DNA of 64,000 nt from JBBAFB01 sp041655595 (GCA_041655595.1 JBBAFB010000001.1:1-64000), one strand, 5' to 3'. Numbered from the stretch's first letter, positions 50,966 through 62,200 are shown. A program made the numbers and translations. Notes: a model not told the origin generated them from the letters alone.

Positions 50966-51757
50966 TTAAATTTTAGATAACAACTCCTCCCCCTTGTTTT
51001 GGGGCGGCTTCTTTTTGTCAAACACGCTGACAACTTCGATGGCATTTTTTGTACAACTTTCTACACACTGCAGGCAAAAATTACATTCATCATTTCTAAC
51101 TAAACCAACTTCAAAAAGTTCCGGACATAAAATGTCCATTTGATTATTTTTACATTCTTTTAAGCATCTTTTGCACGTAACACATTTGTCCGGGTTTATC
51201 TTCAAACGATAGATCTTAAATTTAGCGATTAATCCCAAAAGGGCTCCCACCGGGCATAAATACTTGCACCAAAAACGCCTTTCATAGGCCTCGGCCAATA
51301 GTAAAAAAAGTAATACCAAAAGCTCAGGGCTTAGAACTAAACCACGGAAACTAACCGCTCTACAAGCTACCCCTATTGGACAGATCGAGCAAAACACTGC
51401 ATATCTAAAAATTGCAGCACCCAGTATAATCGCGGCTAACAATCCGTATTTGATATTTCTGCTTTCCAAGGGCAGCCTTCTGCTTGTTCTCGGAACCAGT
51501 TTGCCCCCATGTTCCAGGATTGTTCCTATGGGACAAATCCAGCCGCAAAAGAGTCTGCCGGTTAGGATTGTCACGATTATTAATACCAAGGAAGAAACAA
51601 GGGCTGCCAGTAAAAATAAACGGGTAGCTGCCATTGTTTGCAAAACTCCCAAGGGACAGGAGACAAAGATTACTCCCATTTTCAAAGAACAAAATGCTCC
51701 CACGGCAAACAGCATTATAAATAAAAAGATCAACTGAACACTGTGTCGAAACTCCAT
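50966..51757 (-). CDS. NapH-like polyferredoxin membrane protein
   Basis: 263 aa with about five membrane helices. Two CxxxCP motifs (CGWICPIG, CKYLCPVG) are typical of NapH/NosR/CcoG-type quinol-linked electron carriers. The C-terminus carries two [4Fe-4S] motifs, CVTCKRCLKEC and CNFCLQCVESC. I chose ATG 51757, 8 bases behind AGGAG, because the longer frame start overlaps the previous gene. It probably oxidises menaquinol and passes electrons to the NapG-like partner, encoded 4 bases upstream. Confidence 0.85.
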   Translation of the reverse strand: MEFRHSVQLIFLFIMLFAVGAFCSLKMGVIFVSCPLGVLQTMAATRLFLLAALVSSLVLIIVTILTGRLFCGWICPIGTILEHGGKLVPRTSRRLPLESRNIKYGLLAAIILGAAIFRYAVFCSICPIGVACRAVSFRGLVLSPELLVLLFLLLAEAYERRFWCKYLCPVGALLGLIAKFKIYRLKINPDKCVTCKRCLKECKNNQMDILCPELFEVGLVRNDECNFCLQCVESCTKNAIEVVSVFDKKKPPQNKGEELLSKI

Positions 51758-51761
51758 TTTG

Positions 51762-52385
51762 TCATCTCCTTGATTGCCTTTTACTTGCATCCAGCCTAAG
51801 CTCAAAGGCAGGGCAGGTATAAGCACAAAGCCCGCAACCGTCGCAAACATCTGCAATGATCTTTGGAAATCTTAATTTTAGATCACCGGAAACTGAAAAT
51901 CTGCCCGTTTCGAAAATGTGATCCTCATCCTCAATAATGGCTTCCAGTTCACATAAATCAAAACACCGATCACAAAATTCCCCATTTGAAAGCACACATT
52001 TTTCCGGATCAAGATATGCAGTTCCAATTCCCAATTGGTCAAGGGTAGTTCTTTGCAGAACTCGGGTAGGACAAACAAGAGTACATTCCAGACATCTGGC
52101 ACAATAATTATCCGGGGAAGCGAAATATGGTAAACCCACATTGCTATAGCCATCCCGCAAGGTCATCGCCTTTAAAACGCCTGTTTGGTGGTTTCTGCAG
52201 ACATCAATACAAATTCCGCAGCGAAGGCAGCCGGTAGTAAAAGCTTCCTCATCTATCGCCCCCGGAGGCCGCAAAACCGGTTCCTCGGCACCGGCAATCT
52301 TCTTTTTGGATAAAGCGAAAAAGCCTAAAAAAAATAAAGTTGTGCTACTTGCAAATCGCAAAAATACGCGCCTTGAAAAGTCCAT
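51762..52385 (-). CDS. NapG-like Tat-exported four-cluster ferredoxin
   Basis: 207 aa with an N-terminal Tat-like signal (SRRVFLRFASSTTLFFLGFFAL) and four Cys clusters: CLRCGICIDVC, CARCLECTLVCP, C...CDRCFDLC and CDGCGLCAYTCP, consistent with four [4Fe-4S] centres. NapG-type proteins work with NapH between the quinone pool and a periplasmic reductase. No nap catalytic subunit is nearby, so the electron acceptor is not known. First gene of the module. Confidence 0.85.
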   Translation of the reverse strand: MDFSRRVFLRFASSTTLFFLGFFALSKKKIAGAEEPVLRPPGAIDEEAFTTGCLRCGICIDVCRNHQTGVLKAMTLRDGYSNVGLPYFASPDNYCARCLECTLVCPTRVLQRTTLDQLGIGTAYLDPEKCVLSNGEFCDRCFDLCELEAIIEDEDHIFETGRFSVSGDLKLRFPKIIADVCDGCGLCAYTCPAFELRLDASKRQSRR

Positions 52386-52444
52386 TGTTTACTTCCTCCA
52401 ATAATTAACTCGCCAAGGGAATTAAATGCATACTTCCCGCTTCT

Positions 52445-52484
52445 AAAAAACCTTGCCGATCAGCTTAGTGACAATCCGCACAAG
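52445..52484 (-). terminator. Possible leader terminator upstream of the NapG-like gene
   Basis: Minus strand CTTGTGCGG pairs with TCGGCAAG with one bulge and a G-T, then six T. It lies between the FNR-box promoter and the first gene, so could be an attenuator. Weak: the loop is about 16 bases. Confidence 0.35.
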
Positions 52485-52510
52485 CTTTTTGATAGCTTAC
52501 CTGACCTAAG

Positions 52511-52550
52511 AGTATGCCAAGACAAAGTCATGGACCTTGATCCAGATCAA
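52511..52550 (-). promoter_or_regulatory. FNR/Crp-type box with class II promoter for the NapG-NapH-FmdE module
   Basis: TTGATCTGGATCAA (52537-52550) is a perfect TTGAT-N4-ATCAA palindrome. On the minus strand a -10-like CATACT lies at 52511-52516, its centre 30 bases from the box centre, as in class II Crp/FNR-activated promoters (box at about -41.5). The palindrome is also readable from the other side, where crp starts 234 bases away. Confidence 0.68.
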
Positions 52551-52783
52551 GTTGAGTTTAAAAGTTTTAATAATTATCTGTGCAGTTTGTTTGACTTTAC
52601 GATCATCAAAAATTATTTCCTAAATCTTGAAATAGATGTTATAATAGTTTTAAGTTTCACAATATATTTATCCTCACTTCGGAACTATTATAAAAATTGA
52701 TTGCTTTGCTTTCTGTGCCGGCTAAAATAGCGATCGAATACTATATTAGCTTGGAAAAATAAGTAGAGAAACGGAGTGGTATC

Positions 52784-53467
52784 TTGAACAGTGAGCTTGT
52801 TTTAAAACTATCCCAATCTGCTGTTTTTAGAAAGGTTAGAAAAAGCGACTTGGAAGCCTTGAGCAAACTGGCTATTAAAAAAACGTACCAAGCAAGACAA
52901 GTTATCTGTTCCTGTAATGATTTTTTCCCTTATGTTCTGGTGGTGGATCAAGGTTGTGCCCATGCTTCAATGATTTCCGACAAGGGACAATCTTTAATTG
53001 TCCGCTCACTTAAATCCGGTGATACCTTTTGGGGACACGCGGTAATTGATGGAGGACCTACACCGGGAACTTTAGCGGCCGCGGTGAACGACACCAAAAT
53101 TTATTTGTGGCACAAAAACCATCTGATACCAATCCTGAAACAAAACCCTGATGCCCTTTGGGAAACACTAGAGGTCCTTATGAGAAGGATGAGACAAGCT
53201 GCTTCAACTATTGATCAGTTAGCCTTTAATGATGTGTTAACAAGACTTGCTAACCTCATTCTTAACGAGTACCGTCACGCGGGGGGAGTGGCCAAGCTGC
53301 GTCGTTCTTTAACACTCGAGCAGATGGCCGCCATGGTTAACAGTAACCCCGAGGTGGTCTGCCGCCTGTTGTATCGGATCAGTGAAGAAGAAATCATTGA
53401 TATTAATAGAAATGAATTGCTTATTCGGGATGTAAAAAAACTACAGGATTTGGCCGGAATCCCCTAA
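52784..53467 (+). CDS. Crp/Fnr-family transcription regulator
   Basis: 227 aa with an N-terminal cyclic nucleotide-binding-like beta barrel (VLVVDQGCAHASMISDKGQSLIVRSLKSGDTF in parts) and a C-terminal winged HTH (LTLEQMAAMVNSNPEVVCRLLYRISEEEIID in parts). The recognition helix PEVVCRLL keeps Glu and Arg of Crp/FNR proteins but has Cys where FNR has Ser. Cys42 and Cys44 near the N-terminus (ICSCND) could suit redox or metal sensing, though the FNR cluster pattern is not complete. It is divergent from the module with the TTGAT-N4-ATCAA box and is the likely regulator. Confidence 0.88.
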   Translation: MNSELVLKLSQSAVFRKVRKSDLEALSKLAIKKTYQARQVICSCNDFFPYVLVVDQGCAHASMISDKGQSLIVRSLKSGDTFWGHAVIDGGPTPGTLAAAVNDTKIYLWHKNHLIPILKQNPDALWETLEVLMRRMRQAASTIDQLAFNDVLTRLANLILNEYRHAGGVAKLRRSLTLEQMAAMVNSNPEVVCRLLYRISEEEIIDINRNELLIRDVKKLQDLAGIP

Positions 53468-53483
53468 CAAAATTGCGAAAAAC

Positions 53484-53518
53484 AAAAAACCGCTTCCGGA
53501 CTAAGGAAGCGGTTTTTT
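53484..53518. terminator. Bidirectional terminator between crp and the Cys-rich gene
   Basis: AAAAAACCGCTTCC (53484-53497), a 7-base loop GGACTAA and GGAAGCGGTTTTTT (53505-53518). A strong hairpin with A and T runs on both sides serving the convergent genes. Confidence 0.9.
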
Positions 53519-53529
53519 CTGACATTGCC

Positions 53530-53976
53530 TTAAACAAGGCATTGGCTCTTTAGGGAAAATTCCATTGAGCAACCCTCATCAGTAGGTTTTACATCCACAA
53601 ACCAGACATTACAAGCCAACCCTCGACTGAGAGTAAACATCAAGAAAGGATCAATGGGACATAGACTGTAACCGTTCTTTTTTTTACAACTGCCGTTAGC
53701 TTCTTTTAATTGACAACCCTTAATATTTACCAAAATATCACTACTATCAATTATATTTAGCTCTAGGTTTTGGCAAAAGGGAAATTCCTTTAAAAATGCC
53801 TCGTTTAATAAGGCACTTATTTCTTCGTAAGACAAAGGAACCCCGAGCTCTTCCTCAAACAGCTCCTCTGTTAAGACCCAGGCCATTTTTGCCCTGATAT
53901 TGTCTATTTCCTTACCCGTTGCACAACCTAGAACCTTTAAATATTTATCCATCAATACCCTTTCTCGCCCTTCCAT
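53530..53976 (-). CDS. Cys-rich protein of unknown function
   Basis: 148 aa. Eight Cys residues (18, 68, 88, 97, 106, 122, 136, and one near the end). The core pattern KGCQLKEANGSCKKKNGYSLCPIDPF places three Cys 9 residues apart before a Pro, which suggests a metal or cluster site; followed by RGLACNVWFVDVKP. It resembles V4R-type sensor or hydrolase domains only vaguely and I do not recognise it. ATG behind GGGGGG. Convergent with crp. Confidence 0.65.
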   Translation of the reverse strand: MEGRERVLMDKYLKVLGCATGKEIDNIRAKMAWVLTEELFEEELGVPLSYEEISALLNEAFLKEFPFCQNLELNIIDSSDILVNIKGCQLKEANGSCKKKNGYSLCPIDPFLMFTLSRGLACNVWFVDVKPTDEGCSMEFSLKSQCLV

Positions 53977-54064
53977 GGCTACCCCCCTCTAAACCGGTTA
54001 TTTTTTCGGTTTTTATAAAATACGCTACTATTTTGAATTTATCCTTGTTTTGATATTAAAATAT

Positions 54065-55279
54065 TTACAAATAACGCCTTAAAAGAGTATTAGCCGCCAA
54101 GGGAACGGGAGCTTCAATATAAACCTTTTGTTGAGGGTGACGGGCCGCCTCCAAAGGTAGCCCACCTTCATCAAGGAGACGACCCAGTTCAAAAACAATA
54201 TTTTCACCTTGCGGTTGAAGCAACTCCAATTTATCTCCTAATTTAAAAAAGTTTCTCTGTTCCACTAAAACTTCGCCCTTGTTTTCCCCATTTAGAACTA
54301 TTCCCACAAAATCAATTACTTTCCCCTCTTTAGTGGTTTTTTCGGCACCCTGAGGTCCCTTAGCTTCATTAAAATAGAAGCCTGTGGTAAAGCCCCGATC
54401 CGATACCTTCATCAATTCTTCATGCCAAAGGGGATCAAATTGATAGGCCTCCCTCTTTTCCCAAAACTGATCCAAGGCCTCTCGATAGACCTTAATTACA
54501 GTTGCTACATAGTGAATGCTTTTCATCCTGCCTTCTATTTTCCAGCTTGTCAGTCCTAACTGAGCCAGCTCGGGGATATGATGAATCATGGCTAAGTCTT
54601 TGGAACTTAAAATATAAGTTCCTCTTTCATCCTCTTCTATAGGCAGAAGCTCACCGGTTCTGGTCCCCTCAACCAGGCTGTAACGCCAGCGACAGGGATG
54701 GGTACAGGCACCCCGGTTGGCACTTCTGCCTGTCCAATAACTGCTTAAAAGACATCTCCCGGAATAGGCCATGCACATTGCTCCATGAACAAACGCTTCT
54801 ATTTCAATTTCTGCCCTTTTTTTAATTTCTTTAATTTCTTGAATTGCCAACTCCCTGGCCAGAACAACTCTGCTGACACCAAGGGTTTGCCATAATTTTA
54901 TACTTGCCCAATTGGTAGTATTAGCTTGAGTACTTAAATGTATTTTTAAACCCAGATTTAATTCTTTAGCAAGTAAGATGATACCCGGGTCCGATATTAT
55001 CAAACCGTCAACTCCCAGATCCGCTAATTTTTTGAGATAAGCCGGTAAGTGCACCAAATCATGGTTATGGGCAAAGATATTGATAGTCACATAGACTTTT
55101 TTACCATAACGATGGGCAAATTCTATACCTGAGGCCATTTCATCGTGGCTAAAATTGCCTGCACCTGCACGCAAGCTATAAAGTTGCCCTCCCAGGTAAA
55201 CAGCATCGGCACCATAAGCGAAAGCAATTTTTAATTTCTCCGAGTTTCCCGCCGGCGCTAATAATTCCGGTTTTTTCAA
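54065..55279 (-). CDS. U32 family peptidase
   Basis: 404-aa peptidase U32: PELLAPAGNSEKLKIAFAYGADAVYLGG at the N-terminus (split here), EIEAFVHGAMCMAYSGRCLLSSYWTGRSANRG with Cys ligands, ACTHPCRWRY, and a C-terminal domain with VLNGENKGEVLVEQRNFF. Members of the family are linked with ubiquinone-independent hydroxylation, 23S rRNA modification and mucus degradation; which is not decided here. TTG start 7 bases behind GGAGG. Position after mltG is typical for Firmicutes. Confidence 0.92.
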   Translation of the reverse strand: MKKPELLAPAGNSEKLKIAFAYGADAVYLGGQLYSLRAGAGNFSHDEMASGIEFAHRYGKKVYVTINIFAHNHDLVHLPAYLKKLADLGVDGLIISDPGIILLAKELNLGLKIHLSTQANTTNWASIKLWQTLGVSRVVLARELAIQEIKEIKKRAEIEIEAFVHGAMCMAYSGRCLLSSYWTGRSANRGACTHPCRWRYSLVEGTRTGELLPIEEDERGTYILSSKDLAMIHHIPELAQLGLTSWKIEGRMKSIHYVATVIKVYREALDQFWEKREAYQFDPLWHEELMKVSDRGFTTGFYFNEAKGPQGAEKTTKEGKVIDFVGIVLNGENKGEVLVEQRNFFKLGDKLELLQPQGENIVFELGRLLDEGGLPLEAARHPQQKVYIEAPVPLAANTLLRRYL

Positions 55280-55300
55280 ATTAGTTTCCTCCACAGTAAA

Positions 55301-56371
55301 TTATTTTTCGTTGGCGATTCTTTTGGCGGCACTTTCGTGTTCAGCTAAAGTCTTGGAAAAATAATGAGAACCATCTTTTTCAGCTACAAAAAACATATAA
55401 TCTACTTCAGCGGGATACAAGGCCGCTTTCAAAGACGATTTTCCGGGGGAGGCAATAGGCCCCGGAGGTAATCCGCCGTACTTATAGGTGTTATAAGGGG
55501 ATTCTATTTCCAAATCGCTATACAGCAAAATTTCCTTAGGCTCATCCAGCAGATACTGGACTGTAGCACAAGATTCTAGTAACCATTTTGCCTTTAAGCG
55601 ATTATAAAATACCCCGGCAATTATTGACCTTTCCTCATCAAGCTTTCCTTCCTTCTCAATTATGGAGGCCATGGTTACTAGCTCTAAAACCGATAAACCT
55701 AGTTCCCGCGTTCTTGCCTGCATCTCGGCATCATAAATTTCCCCAAAACGCCTAAGCATGGTATTGATAATTTCTTCTGGCGGGGCATTTTCTTTAACTT
55801 GATAAGTATCGGGAAACAAAAAGCCTTCCAACCATTGTTCACCTTGAGGCAAGTCCTCTAAAAACCCATAAGCAAATCGGCTGCTGTTTACCGTCTTAAA
55901 AAAGTCCTTGCTGCTTACCAGTCCCTTATCCTCCAGCCTGGCCGCTATTTGTTTTAAATTAAACCCTTCGGGTATGGTAAAGGAAATCGAAGGCCCTTGG
56001 GTAGATTTGGTCAAACTAAGAGCTATTTTCTCTAATGACCAAGAAGCATCCAGGTTAAAAATGCCCGCCTTTAAATCCTGATCCAAACCCTTAAAACGGG
56101 TAAAATAATAAAATAAATTTTGACTACGGATTAATTTGTGGTCCGCTAATATTGCCCCAATTTTTTTAGAGCTAGCCCCTTTAGGTATTTCAACCTGCAC
56201 TAATGCAGAACTTGCGGAAACAGGCTTTAACTGATTGGCAATAATTAAAGACCCACCGAGGGCACAAGTAAACAGCAACAACAGCCCGAGTAATATAATA
56301 GTTGTTTTTTGGGCTTTTTCTTTTCCAGCACCTTTTATTTCATGTTTAATTAGTTGTTTGCTTGTTTCCAA
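55301..56371 (-). CDS. mltG: Endolytic peptidoglycan transglycosylase MltG (YceG-like)
   Basis: 356 aa, one N-terminal membrane helix (TTIILLGLLLLFTCALGGSLIIA), LysM-like subdomain, and the catalytic domain with ITMASIIEKEG-like VTMASIIEKEGKLDEERSIIAGVFYNRL (catalytic Glu in MASIIEKE) and GLPPGPIASPGKSSLKAALYP. Terminates growing glycan strands. Start at TTG, 8 bases behind GGAGG. Confidence 0.93.
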   Translation of the reverse strand: METSKQLIKHEIKGAGKEKAQKTTIILLGLLLLFTCALGGSLIIANQLKPVSASSALVQVEIPKGASSKKIGAILADHKLIRSQNLFYYFTRFKGLDQDLKAGIFNLDASWSLEKIALSLTKSTQGPSISFTIPEGFNLKQIAARLEDKGLVSSKDFFKTVNSSRFAYGFLEDLPQGEQWLEGFLFPDTYQVKENAPPEEIINTMLRRFGEIYDAEMQARTRELGLSVLELVTMASIIEKEGKLDEERSIIAGVFYNRLKAKWLLESCATVQYLLDEPKEILLYSDLEIESPYNTYKYGGLPPGPIASPGKSSLKAALYPAEVDYMFFVAEKDGSHYFSKTLAEHESAAKRIANEK

Positions 56372-56442
56372 TTTAGAAACCTCCACATATGTAGTCTGGA
56401 CTAATTATAACAGTTCTTGTCAAAATTAAACAGTTAATTAGC

Positions 56443-56464
56443 AAAAAACCGCCTTTTGGCGGTT
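56443..56464 (-). terminator. Terminator after the DUF1292 gene
   Basis: AACCGCC (56447-56453), TTTT loop and GGCGGTT (56458-56464); minus-strand T-run 56443-56448. Only 8 bases after the DUF1292 stop. Confidence 0.85.
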
Positions 56465-56471
56465 AAATGTA

Positions 56472-56726
56472 TTATTCTTTGCTCATGGCATCCCAAACTT
56501 GGGCCACCATACTCCATTCCTCGTCATCCTCTATCTCATAAAGCACCTCTTCGCCATTATCATCTACTTCAATTTTAAGCACCAGGGCCTCCTCTGTGTC
56601 TTCTTCTTCAGGCATCAGAACTGCATATTTTTGTCCCTCTACTTCAAAGGCCTCAATTAAAATAAAATTAAAGGTATTACCTTCCTCATCAACTAATTCA
56701 ATGATATTTTCAAAATCCTCAACCAT
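56472..56726 (-). CDS. DUF1292 protein (YrzB-like)
   Basis: 84-aa acidic cytoplasmic protein: ENIIELVDEEGNTFNFILIEAFEVEGQKYAVLMPEE in pieces, then VDDNGEEVLYEIEDDEEW. These are the hallmarks of the DUF1292 family found beside ruvX and ireB. ATG start behind AAAGGGTGA. Function unknown. Confidence 0.9.
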   Translation of the reverse strand: MVEDFENIIELVDEEGNTFNFILIEAFEVEGQKYAVLMPEEEDTEEALVLKIEVDDNGEEVLYEIEDDEEWSMVAQVWDAMSKE

Positions 56727-56804
56727 ATTAATCACCCTTTCGGCTAGCTTTATCATATCATACTTAATAAATCACCAGCATGTCAAACCATTTTTCTGTT
56801 GGTG

Positions 56805-57221
56805 TTAAACTTTACTATTTAAATAGCTTTGTAAAATTACAGTGGCAGCCATTTTATCTATTACCTTTTTCCTTTTGGCCCTTTTCACATTAGCATCAAT
56901 TAATACCCTTTCAACCTCCATGGTGGATAATCTTTCGTCTTGCAAAATGACTTCTAGATCAAGGGCCGACTCCAATACTTTTTTAAACTCCAAGGTCCTT
57001 TCCCCCTGGGGACCAATGGTGCCATTCATATTTTTAGGAAAACCCAAAACTATTTGTTCTACCAAATAATTTTCAGCCAAGCTTTCTAATTCCTTCAAGT
57101 CTTTTTCTAAATCAATCCTTTTAATAGTAGTTACACCCTGAGCAGTCAACCCCAAGGGGTCGCTGATAGCTACTCCAATTGTTTTTTCTCCCAAATCTAA
57201 ACCCATATAACGCATTCCCAA
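56805..57221 (-). CDS. ruvX: RuvX/YqgF (pre-16S rRNA processing nuclease)
   Basis: 138-aa RNase H-fold protein. [22 protein letters not shown] carries the catalytic Asp residues, [17 protein letters not shown] follows, [13 protein letters not shown] and the C-terminal [15 protein letters not shown] are diagnostic. Proposed role is 5' end maturation of 16S rRNA. 51 bases from ireB. Confidence 0.94.
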   Translation of the reverse strand: MGMRYMGLDLGEKTIGVAISDPLGLTAQGVTTIKRIDLEKDLKELESLAENYLVEQIVLGFPKNMNGTIGPQGERTLEFKKVLESALDLEVILQDERLSTMEVERVLIDANVKRAKRKKVIDKMAATVILQSYLNSKV

Positions 57222-57235
57222 CCGCCTTTAATCAT

Positions 57236-57267
57236 AAAACCCCGACACTGAAAGCATAGGGGTTTTT
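57236..57267 (-). terminator. Hairpin between ireB and ruvX
   Basis: AAAACCCC/GGGGTTTT 8-bp stem with a 15-base loop. On the minus strand it runs into TTTT then ATGATT, so termination would be partial. Confidence 0.5.
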
Positions 57268-57272
57268 AAAAT

Positions 57273-57533
57273 TTATTCGATGTGTAAATATTCCTTCAGC
57301 AACTCCTCCAGCAATTCATCTCTTTCCATTTTTCTAATTATATTTCTTGCATTATTATGACTGGTAATATAAGCGGGATCACCGGACAGAAGATAACCCA
57401 CCAACTGATTAATAGGATTATAGCCTTTTTCTTGCAAGGCTTCATAAACCGTTACCAGAACATTTTTGGCCCTGGATACCTCATCCTTACTGACCTTAAA
57501 CATCATTGTATGCCCAAAATCGTCTTTTGCCAC
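57273..57533 (-). CDS. ireB: IreB/DUF965 regulatory protein
   Basis: 86 aa: [46 protein letters not shown] (in parts), ending [13 protein letters not shown]. IreB is phosphorylated by IreK in Enterococcus and acts in envelope stress and cephalosporin tolerance. Best start is GTG 57533, directly behind GGGGGTGG at 4-bases distance, giving the family's usual length; the longer 117-aa frame has no ribosome binding site. Confidence 0.85.
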   Translation of the reverse strand: MAKDDFGHTMMFKVSKDEVSRAKNVLVTVYEALQEKGYNPINQLVGYLLSGDPAYITSHNNARNIIRKMERDELLEELLKEYLHIE

Positions 57534-57648
57534 AGTGCCACCCCCATTGTCTGTAATAGTTTCTCCAATTAGCAAAGATTTCTCCACTAAAAAACAAATA
57601 CCTTTTTCTTTTAGGTTAATAAACAATTATAATTTTATCTTCAATCTA

Positions 57649-60369
<2,721 letters not shown>

Positions 60370-60429
60370 TCAGTGGGCAATTATCTGTGCTGATGCTTAC
60401 CCATTTTAAATACCTTTTACATAAAATTT

Positions 60430-60459
60430 ATTATACATATAAGTATTAAAGCTTGTCAA
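60430..60459 (-). promoter_or_regulatory. SigA promoter of alaS
   Basis: Minus strand TTGACA (60454-60459), an 18-base spacer and TATAAT (60430-60435), both consensus. The leader of about 120 bases runs to the alaS start. The rest of the 305-base gap 60301-60605 is AT-rich and shows no other gene. Confidence 0.78.
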
Positions 60460-60605
60460 TTAAAGGTAGCAGATACATTGTAAAGTGTTTTAGTTCACCT
60501 TACTTCAGCTGATCCAACAGTCTGTTAATTAGCACCGTCAAATTTAACTTAATGTTATAATATCACAAAAATACCCAAACTTCTAAACATTTTCTCGCCA
60601 AAAAC

Positions 60606-61667
60606 TTATCCTTCATCTACTTTCGACTCCTTTTTAAACCAAACCGGTATTACCAATTGCAGCCAAAAAACGCGTAGAATTAAAATCATTGGAATTGCAA
60701 GTAAAAGACCTATAATCCCAAAAATTTTCCCACCCAAAAATAGTGCCAAAATCACTAACAGCGGATGAAGTCCTATCCTGGAACCGATAATTCTGGGTGT
60801 TAAAATATTGCTTTCTAGTTGTTGAATGGTTACCATTAGTACCAAGGCGTAAAGGGCTTTAATTTTTGAATCAAGTAGGGCAATGCCCAGAGCAGGTATT
60901 GCACCTATCACGGGACCGAAGTAGGGAATGATTTCTGTTATGCCCACAATCAGGCCCAATAAAAAAGGAAAATCTAAATTTATGATTAAAAAGCCTATTG
61001 ACGTACCAATTCCAACTAAAACCGCTACCAATAAGTGCCCTTTTATGAAACAGTTTAACTGCACATCAATTTCCCGCCAAAGTTTTACCAGTTTTTCCGC
61101 CCAATTAACGGGGAAAAAACTTAGAAACCTTTCGGAAATAAGTTTTTGGTCCCTTAAGACGTAATAAGCCAGCACGGGGGCTATAATGATACTGAGGGCG
61201 TGGGTAAAGACAGAGATGATACCGTTAACTACCTGGGCAATTGCTCCTATTACAATTAATTCAAGCTGCAATAAAGCCAAATCTATTTGGTTTCTCAAGG
61301 CATTCGGTATGGCAATTTTTTTATAATTATCATTAAAGTTTTGGAAAAAGGACTGTAACCGGTGAGTATATTGGGGAATAGACATGGCGAGCACTTCAAG
61401 CTGCCGCCAAAAAATCGGCAGCACAAAACAGGAGAACAATATAATGGCGGTTATAAAGAAAAAATACGTTAAAAAAATACCGCCCACCCTAGAAAAACCC
61501 TTTGCTTCCCAGAGTTTCACAATGGGGTTTAAAAGATATGCCAAAACAAAGGCTAACAAAAAGGGTAAAAATACCCCCCCCACCCAGTATATAAGCAGCA
61601 ATAAAGCTAAAAGCAAAAGGATGATCTGAGCAATACGTTTTACCTTGGCAACTAACTCGTTGGTCAT
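60606..61667 (-). CDS. AI-2E family transporter (YtvI/PerM-like)
   Basis: 353 aa with eight hydrophobic segments. N-terminal ILLLLALLLLIYWVGGVFLPFLLAFVLAYLLNPIV and the C-terminal family signature LIVGITEIIPYFGPVIGAIPALGIAL, then LESNILTPRIIGSRIGLHPLLVILALFLGG (in parts). Members are putative efflux or ion (Na+/H+) transporters; only some were tied to autoinducer-2. Followed downstream by alaS. Confidence 0.9.
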   Translation of the reverse strand: MTNELVAKVKRIAQIILLLLALLLLIYWVGGVFLPFLLAFVLAYLLNPIVKLWEAKGFSRVGGIFLTYFFFITAIILFSCFVLPIFWRQLEVLAMSIPQYTHRLQSFFQNFNDNYKKIAIPNALRNQIDLALLQLELIVIGAIAQVVNGIISVFTHALSIIIAPVLAYYVLRDQKLISERFLSFFPVNWAEKLVKLWREIDVQLNCFIKGHLLVAVLVGIGTSIGFLIINLDFPFLLGLIVGITEIIPYFGPVIGAIPALGIALLDSKIKALYALVLMVTIQQLESNILTPRIIGSRIGLHPLLVILALFLGGKIFGIIGLLLAIPMILILRVFWLQLVIPVWFKKESKVDEG

Positions 61668-61693
61668 CAGCTTTTTACCCCTAAATCTAAAGT

Positions 61694-61717
61694 AAAAAAA
61701 AGAGGGTCTGAACCCTC
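61694..61717 (-). terminator. Terminator after the YtxH-like gene
   Basis: Minus strand GAGGGT/ACCCTC 6-bp stem with a TCAG loop followed by TTTTTTTT. Directly after the stop codon of the small protein gene. Confidence 0.85.
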
Positions 61718-61718
61718 A

Positions 61719-61913
61719 TTACTTCTTATATAAATCCTTAAAACCCTCTCTAACGCCTTCTACCGCTTTTTTCGCCTGTACCCCCATATGGTTCATCTGT
61801 TTTTTCAGTTTTTTGTCATCCAAGATTTTTCTTTGGGGGCGCTTCATGAACTTGTCTATTAGTCCGCCTACCAGACCTCCCGCAATTATCCCTCGCCAAA
61901 AGCCCTTTGCCAT
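61719..61913 (-). CDS. YtxH-like small protein
   Basis: 64 aa. An N-terminal glycine-rich hydrophobic segment (FWRGIIAGGLVGGLIDKFM) and a basic helical tail (KKLKKQMNHMGVQAKKAVEGVREG). This is the general plan of YtxH/gas-vesicle-like stress proteins. ATG behind AGGAGGG. Function unknown. Confidence 0.75.
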   Translation of the reverse strand: MAKGFWRGIIAGGLVGGLIDKFMKRPQRKILDDKKLKKQMNHMGVQAKKAVEGVREGFKDLYKK

Positions 61914-61933
61914 GACTAACCCTCCTGTCAGTA

Positions 61934-62089
61934 TTAACTATCATTTCCTATTGCTACTAGATTCCCGTCTTCTTCAACTTGATAAATCCTGTTATCAATA
62001 TCATATTCCACGAAACAATTCCAACAATAGTATTGATCTTGGTTGATTTTACCTACCTGCCTACTGCCGCAAACCGGACAATTAATCAT
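61934..62089 (-). CDS. 51-aa zinc-ribbon protein
   Basis: MINCPVCGSRQVGKINQDQYYCWNC, given here by motif: Cys4-x2-Cys7 and Cys22-x2-Cys25 form a zinc ribbon, then an acidic tail (VEEDGNLVAIGNDS). Good ribosome binding site AAAGGGGGCC before the ATG. It is too short for standard size cut-offs. Follows 20 bases upstream of the YtxH-like gene. Confidence 0.75.
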   Translation of the reverse strand: MINCPVCGSRQVGKINQDQYYCWNCFVEYDIDNRIYQVEEDGNLVAIGNDS

Positions 62090-62174
62090 AACCTGGCCCC
62101 CTTTGTTCACAGGATAAACAAATACTTTTCAATAATATAATTTCCAGCGAATCAGAAAATAATACCCTGCAAAC

Positions 62175-62200
62175 AAAAAAACCGACCTGAAAGTCGGTTT
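62175..62200. terminator. Terminator between the acyl-CoA synthetase and zinc-ribbon genes
   Basis: AAACCGAC (62179-62186), a 6-base loop and GTCGGTTT (62193-62200), with A-run before and T after, so works for the minus strand and perhaps both. Confidence 0.85.

Noticed and set aside
52465..52508. Mini-ORF ending in a CADCH heme-binding motif
   Set aside because: The frame is only about 20 codons long, has no start or ribosome binding site and overlaps the predicted transcription start of the module; a chance match or remnant at most.
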